DNA of 64,000 nucleotides from Sulfolobus sp. A20 (lineage in GTDB: Archaea > Thermoproteota > Thermoprotei_A > Sulfolobales > Sulfolobaceae): contig NZ_CP017006.1 of assembly GCF_001719125.1 (NCBI RefSeq), forward strand, positions 2,308,384-2,372,383. The letters run 5' to 3'. A program made the position numbers and the translations under genes. The notes below the pieces were generated by a model that searched no databases, was not told where the DNA came from, and saw only the letters and a program-made list of their open reading frames with translations. Shown here piece after piece: positions 16,473-25,275 of the stretch (positions are counted from its first letter, which is position 1; each line of letters starts with the position of its first letter).

Positions 16473-17294
16473 TTAACCATACTTTGAAATATAGAATTTC
16501 CACCGTTTTATACCATATCCTAACACAAGTTCTTCTGGATTTTCTTTGTAGTCCAAAACCTGCCTTTTAGAGTCAAAAGCTTTTAATAAGATTTTAAAAG
16601 CTTCGTCCGCTATCCTCTTAAATTCATTATCGTTTCCAAAGTAATGCTTCCTTAATATATATCCCACAAAATCAGATATCTGTAAGCAGTCCATTTTAGA
16701 TGATGTGAAAAGTATCGGTGTGAATACTCTGGTCTTAGCAGGCATGTCCTTTATATAAATGCCGTGGTTCAACTCGTCATTTAGTAACTCTATTAGTTCC
16801 CTCTGTCCTCTGGACATTTCCTTCTCGTCCATAACGTCAATTATGTCATGAACTATTAATATCCAATCGTTATGGCGGTTCTTGTCTGCAAACTTAAATA
16901 TTCTCTCAAATAGTAACTCGTATGCCTTTTTCAGTATATCTTTTTCCGCCCTCCTAACTACGCTCTTCTTATTCAGTTTAGTTAATTCTTTCTCAACTAT
17001 CACAGATATTATTTTTAGATTCATTCCAGATATCTCTTTAGCCATGTCTAAGATGAACTCACGCACTTGTTCCCTTTCCAATTTTCCGAAAGGGTTACTT
17101 GAAGATGGATGAAACAAATCCTTAGCATGAACCTCTAAATCTGGGTCAAGTCCATATTTTATTTTTATATCAGCAAATCTATTTCTACACTCAGTTATAG
17201 TAGCATCTTCCCATACAATAGTCGAGGTAACTATAAAAGGGCTGTCTTCCTTGATAGTAGGCTTACCGCTCTCATCAATAAAGCATACCAGCAC
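16473..17294 (-). CDS. DUF3800 family protein
   Basis: A 273-residue protein from GTG 17294. DUF3800 hallmarks are present: the N-terminal VCFIDESGKP with its acidic DE pair, LEVHAKDLFH at about residue 55, WILIVHDII in the middle, and the late SSKMDCLQISDFVGYILRKH near residue 215, where the D-x-x-x-x-S-D pattern completes an RNase H-like active site. Length is normal for the family. DUF3800 proteins are predicted nucleases often found in defence or mobile contexts. It is a single gene here. Confidence in the family is high; the biochemical role is inferred. Confidence 0.8.
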   Translation of the reverse strand: MLVCFIDESGKPTIKEDSPFIVTSTIVWEDATITECRNRFADIKIKYGLDPDLEVHAKDLFHPSSSNPFGKLEREQVREFILDMAKEISGMNLKIISVIVEKELTKLNKKSVVRRAEKDILKKAYELLFERIFKFADKNRHNDWILIVHDIIDVMDEKEMSRGQRELIELLNDELNHGIYIKDMPAKTRVFTPILFTSSKMDCLQISDFVGYILRKHYFGNDNEFKRIADEAFKILLKAFDSKRQVLDYKENPEELVLGYGIKRWKFYISKYG

Positions 17295-17566
17295 AATAAT
17301 GCGTTTAATTTTCCATTTTATATGTGTTTTGGTAATAAGTACAGATAAGCATAAGTTTTGATATAAGCTAAGTTTCCCTACTATAGAAAGATTTTGATTA
17401 TTTAATTAATGTGTAGAGGGCAAAATTTTACTATTCATAAATTCGCTGAGAACTCTTGCTCAACACCAAAATAGAGGTCATGAGGTGAAACAATAGAAGA
17501 CTCATCTTAGTTGTTTAAAGGGACACGGAGGTACAATCAGTTCAGAGAATCATCTTTTAATGACAT
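17295..17566. other. Non-coding stretch beyond DUF3800
   Basis: AT-rich sequence with no gene. It may include the far end of the split vapC gene, but I could not join a convincing frame. Confidence 0.3.
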
Positions 17567-17818
17567 GTGTGTGGACAACAATTTCACCCATCCCCATAAA
17601 ATTCAATTTTATTCTCACTTATGCCAATAGATTTCGAGTAAATTGTATTGAAGAATATTTTTAGCCATCTCGTTATTGTGTTTCTTGTTGAGTTAGGTGA
17701 GTGTTAGGAAATCAAACCCATTCATCTTCTCGCCCCAATAGATGAGTTGCCTCACACAAAACACTTTTCCACAATAAAGAAAATTCAATTTATATCAACC
17801 AAATTGTTATCCACACAC
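17567..17818. mobile_element. MITE-like derivative of the IS6-type element
   Basis: A 252-base element with ends gtgtgtggacaac and gttatccacacac. It is closely similar to the 12093 copy. It is separated from the 17858 element by only 39 bases, which read as vapC sequence on the minus strand. Confidence 0.7.
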
Positions 17819-18371
17819 GGTAACGTTATAACCGAAAAAGAAAACCTCGCAGGAACTGACCTCCTCCCCGCCCTAAAGGGCGAGGGTTCCCTTAGAGCGG
17901 TTCACTGGTTTATGGTTTACCGCCTTCATTTTCACCACTTCATAGCTAGTGGGCTTTGACACCCGCTCCGTTCATCCAGCGGTAGACCAAAGGCTGGGTC
18001 TTCAGCCACTTTACCCCTATCCCTTGGGTAGAGAAACCCCACCCTCCTCGAGACTTGGGGATATGTACTGAGGAGGAAGGACACGTTTTCACTACGCTTT
18101 ATGGCTTCCCTCCTCCCCAATAAATTTGCTTCACTTAAAAAACTTTACCCCAGGGCGAGGCTTGTCCTTCCTTTGTCAGATTGAAGTCATCAATTATTTT
18201 GAGCAGGTAGGGTAAAGGATTATCGTTAATGTTTCTCGAAAGGTAGCTCAATAGTTCGACTAACCCGAGCTCTGATACTACACCGCCCCCTTTTAACTCC
18301 TCTTTAGCAATAAACCTTCTCTCGTCCTTACTTATAGCTAGTACGATGACACTAGTATCGAAATACCTCAA
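17819..18371 (-). pseudogene. vapC: VapC toxin (PIN domain) split by two elements
   Basis: The start at ATG 18371 overlaps the antitoxin gene by 4 bases. It reads MRYFDTSVIVLAISKDERRF, with the first PIN aspartate, and VVSELGLVELLSYLSRN with the conserved glutamate. After KIIDDFNLT the frame enters the inserted 17858-18178 element, which adds the tail KEGQASPWGKVF and a stop. Beyond that element 39 bases continue the protein plausibly (LVPARFSFSVITL), and then the 17567 MITE follows. The later PIN acidic residues are lost, so the toxin should be inactive. Confidence 0.7.
17858..18178. mobile_element. TnpB-less element of 321 bases, copy B
   Basis: It starts gacctcctccccgcccta and ends gtccttcctttgtca, and is nearly identical to 10713-11039 apart from small indels. 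It sits inside vapC. Its structure is as described for copy A. Confidence 0.65.
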
Positions 18372-18613
18372 AACCTGTCCCTTTCTTTAAGGAATTCCTC
18401 TAATGGCTTATCTATCAAGACTTCTACCCCTCTCTTCTTCAACTCCTCATACTTCTTTATTATATCCTCCCAAGACTTAAACTCGTCAAGTCCCACCTTG
18501 ATTACAGTATTCAGCGCTTCGTTCCTTGAACTAAATATACCCATTGCTATGAGTTCATCAATCTTCTTTAACACCTCTTTATCGATCCTTATGGTCACAG
18601 TAGTAGTACCCAT
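18368..18613 (-). CDS. vapB: VapB-type ribbon-helix-helix antitoxin
   Basis: An 81-residue protein from ATG 18613. The N-terminus TTVTIRIDKEVLKKIDELI and SSRNEALNTVIKVGLDEF is a ribbon-helix-helix DNA-binding domain. The C-terminal half (IIKKYEELKKRGVEVLIDKP) is charged and should be the toxin-binding arm. The gene overlaps vapC by 4 bases. The TATA-like aaagtttatg about 27 bases upstream suggests a leaderless, autoregulated transcript. The antitoxin is intact while its toxin is broken. Confidence 0.8.
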   Translation of the reverse strand: MGTTTVTIRIDKEVLKKIDELIAMGIFSSRNEALNTVIKVGLDEFKSWEDIIKKYEELKKRGVEVLIDKPLEEFLKERDRF

Positions 18614-18715
18614 ATTGTGCTATGGGAAGTACACACACATAAACTTTATGTCATCTCTCACGCTAAACGTGGAATTCAATATTTAGATCCGTAAAGTCAA
18701 AAGTTAAAAAACGTT

Positions 18716-18751
18716 ACCCCGCCTTAAAAGGCGAGATTTGCCGTTCTTTTA
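18716..18751. repeat. Short IS200/IS605-derived repeat
   Basis: ccccgccttaaaaggcgag followed by atttgccgttctttta, with a central palindrome. It is the same family as 27657-27694 and 47362-47401. Confidence 0.5.
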
Positions 18752-18842
18752 TTAAGTTCACCCCTAGACCAAAAGAATAATGGAAAAGTGAGATTTCTGC
18801 TTTCAGAGGTATAACCACTGTTCAAAATTTTGAACTCTATCC

Positions 18843-18854
18843 TATATTTAAATA
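18843..18854 (+). promoter_or_regulatory. TATA box of the ABC transporter operon
   Basis: tatatttaaata lies about 27 bases before ATG 18876, as expected for a leaderless crenarchaeal transcript. Confidence 0.5.
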
Positions 18855-18875
18855 TTCTACCTCCTATTCTAAACT

Positions 18876-19685
18876 ATGAGACTATTAAAATACGTCACAA
18901 AACGAATGATAACTAACCCTTATTTGCTCTTTTGGGGAGTAGGTTTCTTAATATTTTGGGAGATCATAGGGGCTTTCGTTGAATCTTCTAGTATACCCAA
19001 GGTAGTTTATGCTGAGGAATACTATACGGCATCATGGTACGGAATAATAATTACTTTAAGCTCCAGTGCTCTAGGAGTCAGCATAAATTACGTGCTAAGT
19101 TATCAGACTGGTGGTTTGCCCCATTTATTTAGGTACTCCAGATTAACTCCAAAATATTACCTTTCGTCAACGTATATAGGCATGGGAGTAGTCAACTTGA
19201 TACTATCCATAGTTATGTTAGCCACAACGTACCTATTGTTTGGTATAAAGTTTGGTTTTAGCGAGGCCATTCCTAAAAATTTTCCCTTATTGCTCATAAC
19301 AGCGTTAATAGCAGGTCTATTTTACACAGCGTTATCCTTTAACTTATCGATGCTGACCCTTAAGACCTCTAGGAAGATGGAGAATTTGATCGACTTCATC
19401 CCCTTGGTTTTAGGTTATTTATTCGGCTTTTCTTACCTTTACGCTAACGCTGGCTACGTCTTCGCCTTTTCTCCCTTTAGCGAGGTTGCTATGTTAGGAA
19501 TAAGTGGCTTTACGGGCTCTAATCCGCCTATATACACAATCCAACAAACAAACCCCCAACAAACGATAACTTTCGTTTACCCATTACTAGGATTGATACT
19601 CTGGACTTTAGCCCTCAGTGGTGTTGCCGTATTTAACCTAAGGAAGTTGTACTATAAACCATTAGAGGAGGGGAAGACAATATGA
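18876..19685 (+). CDS. ABC-2 type transporter permease
   Basis: A 269-residue membrane protein starting at a leaderless ATG. Six hydrophobic helices are visible: LLFWGVGFLIFWEIIGAF, WYGIIITLSSSALGV, GVVNLILSIVMLATTYLLF, PLLLITALIAGLFY, LIDFIPLVLGYLFGF and a C-terminal one. The layout and small size fit ABC-2 export permeases. It overlaps the ATPase gene by 4 bases (ATGA), so the two are translated together. The substrate is unknown; lipids, peptides or drugs are usual for the class. Confidence 0.75.
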   Translation: MRLLKYVTKRMITNPYLLFWGVGFLIFWEIIGAFVESSSIPKVVYAEEYYTASWYGIIITLSSSALGVSINYVLSYQTGGLPHLFRYSRLTPKYYLSSTYIGMGVVNLILSIVMLATTYLLFGIKFGFSEAIPKNFPLLLITALIAGLFYTALSFNLSMLTLKTSRKMENLIDFIPLVLGYLFGFSYLYANAGYVFAFSPFSEVAMLGISGFTGSNPPIYTIQQTNPQQTITFVYPLLGLILWTLALSGVAVFNLRKLYYKPLEEGKTI

Positions 19686-20446
19686 TAGAGCTTAAAGAGG
19701 TAAAGGTCTACAGAGAGAAGAGCCTAATAATAAAGGAAGCTAACATGCAGATTTCATCTAAGAGCTTACTCTTAGGGCCTAATGGGAGCGGAAAGACTAC
19801 ACTACTTAGAGCTATATGCGGGATAATAGACTATGAGGGGAGTGTACTTGTGGACGGCCAAGAGGTTAGGGGGTTGAAAAATTATAATGAACTGTCTTGT
19901 AACTTAGCCCAAGTCTACTCTCTGGGAGTTAGGTTAGAGGACGTCATTTCAATTTACGAGGAGATAAAGGGAATTGACGTCAAATTGGCTAAAGAAATGC
20001 TTAAAGAGGTCGGGATAAGCGACCTTAAGAAAAAGGTTTACAATTTATCAGCAGGTCAGTCCTCACTCTTCTATGCTATATTATCACTGGCTTCAGACCC
20101 CAAGTACGTGATGATAGATGAGCCCTTTGAAAACGTGGATTACGCAAAGAGGAAGATCCTCATCAACTGGTTTAAGGAGTATGGAGAAGCTGGACTTGTG
20201 GTAACTCATGAGCTAGACATGTTAACCATATTCAACAACTATTCAACCTATTTAATATTTGATGGGAAGGTGTATGGACCAATAAGGGTAGAGGACTTCC
20301 TGGAGTCTTCAATAATCAATGGAGAAGATCCATCAGCTTTACTAGTCTTAGAGATTAAAGGTAGGAAATTCTCATTAGTTAAGGGAAAAGGTGAGGACAA
20401 GATAAGGAACTTGGGGAATATTGATAAACTATACTTAGTGGTATGA
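19682..20446 (+). CDS. ABC transporter ATP-binding protein
   Basis: A 254-residue ATPase. Walker A is LLLGPNGSGKTTLL, the Q-loop region is CNLAQVYSL, the signature is a variant LSAGQSS, Walker B is YVMIDEPFENVD, and the H-loop is LVVTHELD. It is slightly longer than a minimal ABC domain, with a C-terminal extension to residue 254. A Shine-Dalgarno-like gaggagggga precedes ATG 19682. It powers the permease encoded just upstream and perhaps the membrane protein downstream. Confidence 0.9.
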   Translation: MIELKEVKVYREKSLIIKEANMQISSKSLLLGPNGSGKTTLLRAICGIIDYEGSVLVDGQEVRGLKNYNELSCNLAQVYSLGVRLEDVISIYEEIKGIDVKLAKEMLKEVGISDLKKKVYNLSAGQSSLFYAILSLASDPKYVMIDEPFENVDYAKRKILINWFKEYGEAGLVVTHELDMLTIFNNYSTYLIFDGKVYGPIRVEDFLESSIINGEDPSALLVLEIKGRKFSLVKGKGEDKIRNLGNIDKLYLVV

Positions 20447-20447
20447 A

Positions 20448-21059
20448 TTGACTGAGACAATTGTCAAAGAAGCAAAGAAGATCGCTGAGCGGATAATAAA
20501 GTACGAGACTAGGAAGTATTTAGGCAAAGTTTACATCCTTTGGTCTACTTATCCCTTGATTATAACTTTATTTTACTCTATCATCGTAGACTACTTCCCT
20601 TCTCTATATAATGACAAATTTTTCACGTTTAGCTTTCAAGCCCTGCTTATAGGCTTATATTTTGTAATTATTTACATGTTGATAAGAAAACTAGTTATCA
20701 CTACCTTAAGGTACAACGGGATTTATGGCAAAGGGAGTAAAAAGCGATCTCGCATTGTAACCCCATTATTGTGGTCTTTGATAATACTTGTAACTTTGGT
20801 CATGTTCTTAGGGTACTATACGTCGGATATCCTTCTGGCGGTATCAGGTTCCTCTATTTACACTGTTTTCGTAATTTACTCATTTTATGACTCTTTGAGG
20901 ATTGTTGGTATCAAGTATTATGACGTTTTAGCCTTAGCCTCTTTCGCAATTGGTATGATGGCTATTCCTTTCGGAATTTACTTACCTTTCTATATAATGA
21001 GCGTTTTCTGGATTTACGCTGGTTATAAATCGCTTGTGGAGGTAATTGAGGATGAGTGA
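20448..21059 (+). CDS. Membrane protein of the ABC operon
   Basis: A 203-residue protein starting at TTG 20448, one base after the ATPase stop. Six hydrophobic helices follow a basic N-terminal helix (KEAKKIAERIIKYETRKYLG). It may be a second permease subunit or accessory factor. I recognise no named family. Its end overlaps the regulator gene by 8 bases. Confidence 0.65.
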   Translation: MTETIVKEAKKIAERIIKYETRKYLGKVYILWSTYPLIITLFYSIIVDYFPSLYNDKFFTFSFQALLIGLYFVIIYMLIRKLVITTLRYNGIYGKGSKKRSRIVTPLLWSLIILVTLVMFLGYYTSDILLAVSGSSIYTVFVIYSFYDSLRIVGIKYYDVLALASFAIGMMAIPFGIYLPFYIMSVFWIYAGYKSLVEVIEDE

Positions 21060-21354
21060 AGACGTAAAGAAGTTACTGGAGATGATGAAGAACCCTGCCC
21101 TATCAAACTCTTTAAGGCTAGGCATTTTAATATCCTTATACGTTCTAAAGCGGACTTCTTTCTCTAGCTTACAGAAGTCCTTAGGAGTTCCCAAGAGCTC
21201 CTTACATGCGAGTTTACAAGTTTTAGAGGAGAGCGGTTTGATAAGAGTAAGGAAATTGCCTACGCCTCTAGGTCCTAGGACATTCATAGAGTTAACCGAC
21301 GAGGGGAATAGGGTAATTAAAGAGTACATGAGTATCATAAAGAAAATAGAATGA
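21052..21354 (+). CDS. Winged-helix transcriptional regulator (ArsR/MarR-like)
   Basis: I take ATG 21052 as the start; TTG 21046 is also open. About 100 residues form one winged-helix domain: SNSLRLGILISLYV, SFSSLQKSLGVPKSSLHASL as the recognition helix-turn-helix, and a wing at IRVRKLPTPLGPRTFIEL. The final helix REYMSII-like sequence (NRVIKEYMSIIKKIE) could mediate dimers. Being the last gene of the transporter operon, it probably senses the exported compound and autoregulates the operon. Confidence 0.8.
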   Translation: MSEDVKKLLEMMKNPALSNSLRLGILISLYVLKRTSFSSLQKSLGVPKSSLHASLQVLEESGLIRVRKLPTPLGPRTFIELTDEGNRVIKEYMSIIKKIE

Positions 21355-21390
21355 AATTCATTACATGCGAAACCTACTTATGAAGAGGTT

Positions 21391-22541
21391 ACAAAGTTAA
21401 GGAAAGCCTCGTAGGGAGGGGATGACAAAGCATATAAACTCTTTATTATGGGTAGAGGGCTAAAAAGGGTGGGAAAGAAATCAGAGCTATAGTTTCAAGA
21501 TGTTCCCTCCACTGCTCGCTCTCGTATCTAATTATGGAAAAGGTCTACGTTTAGTTTTAGAGTGGTTAAGAGAAAATAAGCCAAAAATTTGTTAAAAGAC
21601 ATGGATAAGGGTACTTACGAAACACTAAGGCAAAAGTTTAATCTACCGTCAAAGGTTACCATAGACTGTTATAGGAATGCTATAGCAAAGTACAAGTCGT
21701 GGTTGAAGAACCCTAAACGTGGTAGGTACCCTACAGTACGTAAGGTCTCTCTCTGGTTAACGCCAGAACAATCATACTCTATTGATTTCAACAAGATGGT
21801 CGTGAGGATAGTAGGAGTTGGTGAGTTGAAAATCCTAAGTTATCCAAGGAACTTATTTGAATACAAGGACTGGGAAATAAAGGAAGCTAGGCTATTGCTA
21901 AAGGAAGGCAAAGCGTACCTAAAGGTCACTCCTCTAAAGGAATGGAAGGTACCAGAGGCTAAAGATGGTGTAGCAGTTGATATTAACATGGCTGAGGTAG
22001 TTTTAGGTAAAGACGATAAACAGTACGTTAGGATACCCACAAGATTAGAGGATGCCCATCACTACAAGAGCTTAGCTGAGGGCTTTTAGAAGAGGTGGAA
22101 AGAGAACGACAGGTCTTGAACAGGAATAAACACTTTCACAAGAGGGCTAAAGACATGCTGGAGGTAGATAAGTGGATTGTAGAGGTGGCTAAGTCATTTA
22201 ACGTCTCAAAGGTGTTCATTGAAGACCTCATCAAGAAAGTTAAGAAGCTACTAACTGAGTTTAGAGATAAACTCTATCTAATACTGGATTGAATGACAAG
22301 CTAAGAAACATGGGCTAAAGGTAGTGTATGTTGATCCATAATACTCCTCCACTCATTGTCCTAATTGCGGTAGTAAGATGGAGGAAGTAAGACATATTTT
22401 CATTGTGCTAGTTGTGGTTATGAAAACGACCGTTATTCCAAATTATGAACATTTATGGTTCTCTGACCCCCTCGACATATGAGAGATGTAAGCACTAACC
22501 GATGAGGGGAAAACCCTCTAAGGGGAGGAAATCAGTAATGG
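21391..22541 (+). mobile_element. tnpB: Degraded IS200/IS605-family element with tnpB pseudogene
   Basis: Left-end sequence (aggaaagcctcgtaggga) is followed by a tnpB with several lesions. Bases 21520-21590 read SNYGKGLRLVLEWLRENKP before a phase change. Bases 21589-22089 give TYETLRQKFNLPSKVTIDCY and VAVDINMAEVVLG, the first RuvC-like Asp region. After a TAG, 22095-22292 gives FNVSKVFIEDLIKK, the Glu region. Then HCPNCGSKMEE, another phase change, and CASCGYENDR complete the zinc ribbon. The right end closes with ctctaaggggaggaaatcag. No functional TnpB can be made. Confidence 0.75.
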
Positions 22542-22594
22542 CTTTCTGCTGATAGACAATGAAGGTTTTTATCTCTAAATCGTTAGTGTTCCCC

Positions 22595-23788
22595 ATGAAG
22601 ATAGGGATTAAAAGCATCGGTCCCATTAAAGAGGCAAATATTGATTTTCATGATAAGGTTGTAATAGTTGGGGGTAATTCCACTGGCAAGACTTTTATCT
22701 CAATCTTAGTGTACTTTCTCCTAACTCTGCCAAGTATGTTGAGTGGACCACTAAAGTACAAGTTAGAACTCCCAGCTATTGAGGTAAACAATGAGGTCTC
22801 TCTAGAGGTTCCAGTGAGTTTTAAGGAGTTAATTGAGGAGAACAAGGATATAATATCTAAAAGAACCGGGGAAGGGTTAAAGTCTGTATTTGGTGTAAAC
22901 ATTAAAGAATTAATAAGGTTTCAAGATAACGAAAGCGTAATCAAGAGCGATAAGATTAAGATTGTCTTGCATGGAGACGACGTTGACGTGGAAACTAAAA
23001 TAGATGAGAGAGCAAACTTTAACGTAACAGTTGTGAAGATCTCTGCTGGATTTCAAACTTGTAGTAGTACAAGTGGTCCAGAGGGCAAAATAGTGGTTAT
23101 TACTGGGGATAGAGTAGAGGAGTGCCTTGAAAACTCATTAGCGTATCATTCCTTAGTGAAGTTCCTTATGGAGCCCTCTTATTACCCTGTGGCATTTTTA
23201 AGTACTGAAAGGATAGCCTCAGCGTTCTATTTACCTAACTTAAATAAGCTAATTTTGCCCCCGGTTTCCGCGAGCTTAGGTAAACCCTTAATCGCTGATT
23301 TCTTAAAATATATAATTCCTGGCGTTAAGTTTGAGCTATTCGGTCATGAAGTGGAGGTAAGCAAGGACTTCTCAATTAGGGTGTCTAAGGAGGAGAGAGA
23401 AGTTAACCCTTCGTTAGTATCTACTGGAATATACCAGTTGATCCCAGTCGAGTTAGCTCTGAGGAACCCTATACTTAGGACTGTCATAATAGAGGAACCT
23501 GAAATAAACTTACATGTTGACGCACAAATTGAAGTGGCAAAAAGGTTGGCTAATGAAAATACTAAGAAGCTGTTTATAACCACTCATAGTGAGTGGATCC
23601 CAATGTTTATAGCTAAGGTGGGTAAGACTGAAGGTCTAAGGATTTATGAGATTGTTGAAGGTGTACTGGAAGAGAGAAAGGTAGACGAGGAAGGCTTTGT
23701 GGAGACCTTCAAGACGATCTTCCCTAAGGCAAATAAAGGAATAGAGGAGTTATTCCAAGAGGTGAGTAAGGTAAGTGAAATTAAATGA
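22595..23788 (+). CDS. AAA_21/OLD-like ATPase
   Basis: The frame is open from ATG 22559, but the usual start of these ATPases (MKIGIKSIGPIKEANIDF) is at ATG 22595. Walker A is GGNSTGKTF, a signature-like VSTGIYQLIP, Walker B TVIIEEPEINLHVD with Glu at the usual Asp, and an H-loop FITTHSEWIP. About 250 residues lie between Walker A and the signature, with ISAGFQTCSSTSGPEG as an odd serine-rich insertion. The right end of the TnpB relic stops about 20-50 bases upstream. It is probably the sensor/ATPase of a two-gene conflict system with the overlapping small gene. Confidence 0.75.
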   Translation: MKIGIKSIGPIKEANIDFHDKVVIVGGNSTGKTFISILVYFLLTLPSMLSGPLKYKLELPAIEVNNEVSLEVPVSFKELIEENKDIISKRTGEGLKSVFGVNIKELIRFQDNESVIKSDKIKIVLHGDDVDVETKIDERANFNVTVVKISAGFQTCSSTSGPEGKIVVITGDRVEECLENSLAYHSLVKFLMEPSYYPVAFLSTERIASAFYLPNLNKLILPPVSASLGKPLIADFLKYIIPGVKFELFGHEVEVSKDFSIRVSKEEREVNPSLVSTGIYQLIPVELALRNPILRTVIIEEPEINLHVDAQIEVAKRLANENTKKLFITTHSEWIPMFIAKVGKTEGLRIYEIVEGVLEERKVDEEGFVETFKTIFPKANKGIEELFQEVSKVSEIK

Positions 23789-24053
23789 ATTTATGAGTAT
23801 TGGAAATGGAGTCTTATGTATAAAATATGATAAACTCTGCAAAGGAGAGAAAAAGAGTGTTGATGCAGTCTGCATAGCTCTAAACGATACCAAATATGAT
23901 GAGAAGATTTATTGTGTTAAAGTTGAGAACAATAATGAGATATTGCTAGAAAGAGAGAAAGAACTTAGAATTCCCATAAATTGTGTTTGCTTAGACAGGG
24001 AAATAGAGGAAAGAGTAAGAAATTTTGTGATGGCTGCACGTGAGTTAAGCTAG
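23775..24053 (+). CDS. Small partner protein of the AAA_21 ATPase
   Basis: A 92-residue protein from GTG 23775, overlapping the ATPase gene by 14 bases. It contains six cysteines (GVLCIKYDKLC, VDAVCIAL, KIYCVKVE, NCVCLDREIEE) and a charged C-terminal helix. I recognise no family. The strong overlap means its expression is tied to the ATPase. It could be an effector, a regulator or a shortened relic of a longer nuclease. Confidence 0.55.
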   Translation: MKLNEFMSIGNGVLCIKYDKLCKGEKKSVDAVCIALNDTKYDEKIYCVKVENNNEILLEREKELRIPINCVCLDREIEERVRNFVMAARELS

Positions 24054-24081
24054 AAAATTATAGTGAATAGAATTCCTCTCT

Positions 24082-24409
24082 GACCTCCTCCCCTTAGAGG
24101 GTGAGGATTTCTTTGTCTTTTGTCATATCGGGTCTAGCTTTATTAATGTGGGGTTTGGTTTCATCGGATCTCATATATATCAACCCTTGGGCTTCACGGG
24201 AGTCAAGCGAATTCTTCGCCCTCACCCTCTTCCGCCCCATTAGCGGGATAACCCCAACCCACCTAGATGGAATACCATCTAAGTGGGGAAACCCGCACAT
24301 CTCGGGCTATGCCAGCCTTTCGGGATGCATGCCCACATCTGGCATTATGTAAAAATATTAGTATGGAGTTGTATAAACTTAATTCTCTCACTGGAACTGC
24401 TTACCACGG
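24082..24409 (-). mobile_element. TnpB right-end and C-terminal relic
   Basis: At the low end gacctcctccccttagaggg is a short-repeat type end. From about 24148 to 24409 the sequence parallels the 10221-10529 relic: gtttcatcggatctcatata, the gccccattagcgggat palindrome, TnpB C-terminus MCGFPHLDGIPSRWVG, and the border ctggaactgcttaccacgg. The zinc ribbon itself is damaged. The next 95 bases may be more of the same. Confidence 0.5.
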
Positions 24410-24505
24410 CTTTTTTGTTGGAGTAAGTCGCATCCCTTGGACGGACTTACCGTTCTCATGTCTAATCAATACCGGAGCGTCTTGGGGTCACTCCTGTCTT
24501 TACTC

Positions 24506-24916
24506 CTAGTTTTCGCTGAGGATCTCCCCCATACACTTCTTCTCCTTATCTCTTTCGTCTCTAGTCGGAAAAAAGGTTATTATAGTTACGTCTGCCCCCT
24601 TAACTTCAGCTACAATGACGAGGACGTGGTCGTCGATTAATTGAAAACAGTAGCTCCTCCTAATACTATATGTACACCCCTCTATACACTCCCAATGATC
24701 TCCAGTTTGGCATTGAAAGCAAGAGAACTATTCAGGCCTCTGACAAACCCTATTAAGTAATGAGCACACAATTCCTATATCCTGTCCACGGATTTCTAAC
24801 ATTCTTTTCTTATAGGATGCTAACTTGAGCTTTAGAAGATTTCTTTTATGCAGAGAACTAACAAATTTACAACTTATTTCACATTCGTCAAGGAAATCCA
24901 TGAGACCCTCACACAA
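24506..24916 (-). pseudogene. Cysteine-rich small protein with in-frame TAG, unknown
   Basis: The frame starts at TTG 24916 (or ATG 24901, MDFLDECEISCKFVSSLHKR) and overlaps the previous gene's stop. An in-frame TAG lies at 24728. The same frame continues with good coding character: FSCFQCQTGDHWECIEGC, then QLIDDHVLVIVAEVKG and DERDKEKKC to TAG 24506. Total length would be about 136 residues. The C-x2-C...C...C set could bind zinc. I treat it as a nonsense-mutated gene; whether the first half alone works is unknown. It is the third gene of a three-gene cassette. Confidence 0.45.
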
Positions 24917-25275
24917 GGATACCCTAGATCATCCCTGAAGCCCGGGTATACGAACACGCTAGTTATCTTCGGTTTCACTGTTATCTCTTTGCTGCCAGCC
25001 TGTATTATCACTACGCCCTCGTCAATGAACTCTATATTGCTTGGAACTACGGGGGTTGATGACCCTATCATGTTACACGGAAATCCCATCTTGGGCTTAT
25101 TCGACTCCACAGTCAATGTGGCCGTTACGCTAACAACAAAGCCATCCTCTTGGACTTTCACGTGTGCAGGGATAGGAAAGACCCTGATGAAGACTATTTC
25201 ATCATTAATAACTATTTTTGCCACTAAAGGCTTAATTACCTTAACCTCGTATGAGGGCTTAAGGCTTTGGCTCAT
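24874..25275 (-). CDS. Unknown beta-rich protein of a three-gene cassette
   Basis: I start at ATG 25275 (MSQSLKPSYEVKVIKPLV); TTG 25290 is also open. 133 residues follow with a strong alternating beta pattern: IVINDEIVFIRVF, GFVVSVTATLTVES, EGVVIIQAG and EITVKPKITSVFVY. The middle loop KPKMGFPCNMIGSSTPVVP is distinctive. It overlaps the gene before it by 17 bases and the gene after it by about 40, so the three are a translational unit. No signal peptide and no recognised family. The longer plus-strand frame opposite has a poorer composition. Confidence 0.5.
   Translation of the reverse strand: MSQSLKPSYEVKVIKPLVAKIVINDEIVFIRVFPIPAHVKVQEDGFVVSVTATLTVESNKPKMGFPCNMIGSSTPVVPSNIEFIDEGVVIIQAGSKEITVKPKITSVFVYPGFRDDLGYPCVRVSWISLTNVK

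Noticed and set aside
17747-18120. Frames of 60-70 codons inside the TnpB-less element and adjacent MITE (also 10910-11110).
   Set aside because: They run through element borders and structured repeats, and are not conserved between the two copies.
17567-18178. Dispersed repeats considered as a CRISPR array.
   Set aside because: The copies are 220-330 bases or scattered short scars without regular spacers, and there are no cas genes in the window.
24082-24640. Several short plus- and minus-strand frames around the TnpB right-end relic.
   Set aside because: They overlap palindromic right-end sequence or are explained by the C-terminal TnpB relic and the cysteine-rich minus-strand frame.
24728-24730. 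In-frame TAG as a possible pyrrolysine codon.
   Set aside because: Crenarchaea of this type are not known to use pyrrolysine and no pyl gene or methylamine methyltransferase is present. A nonsense mutation is simpler.
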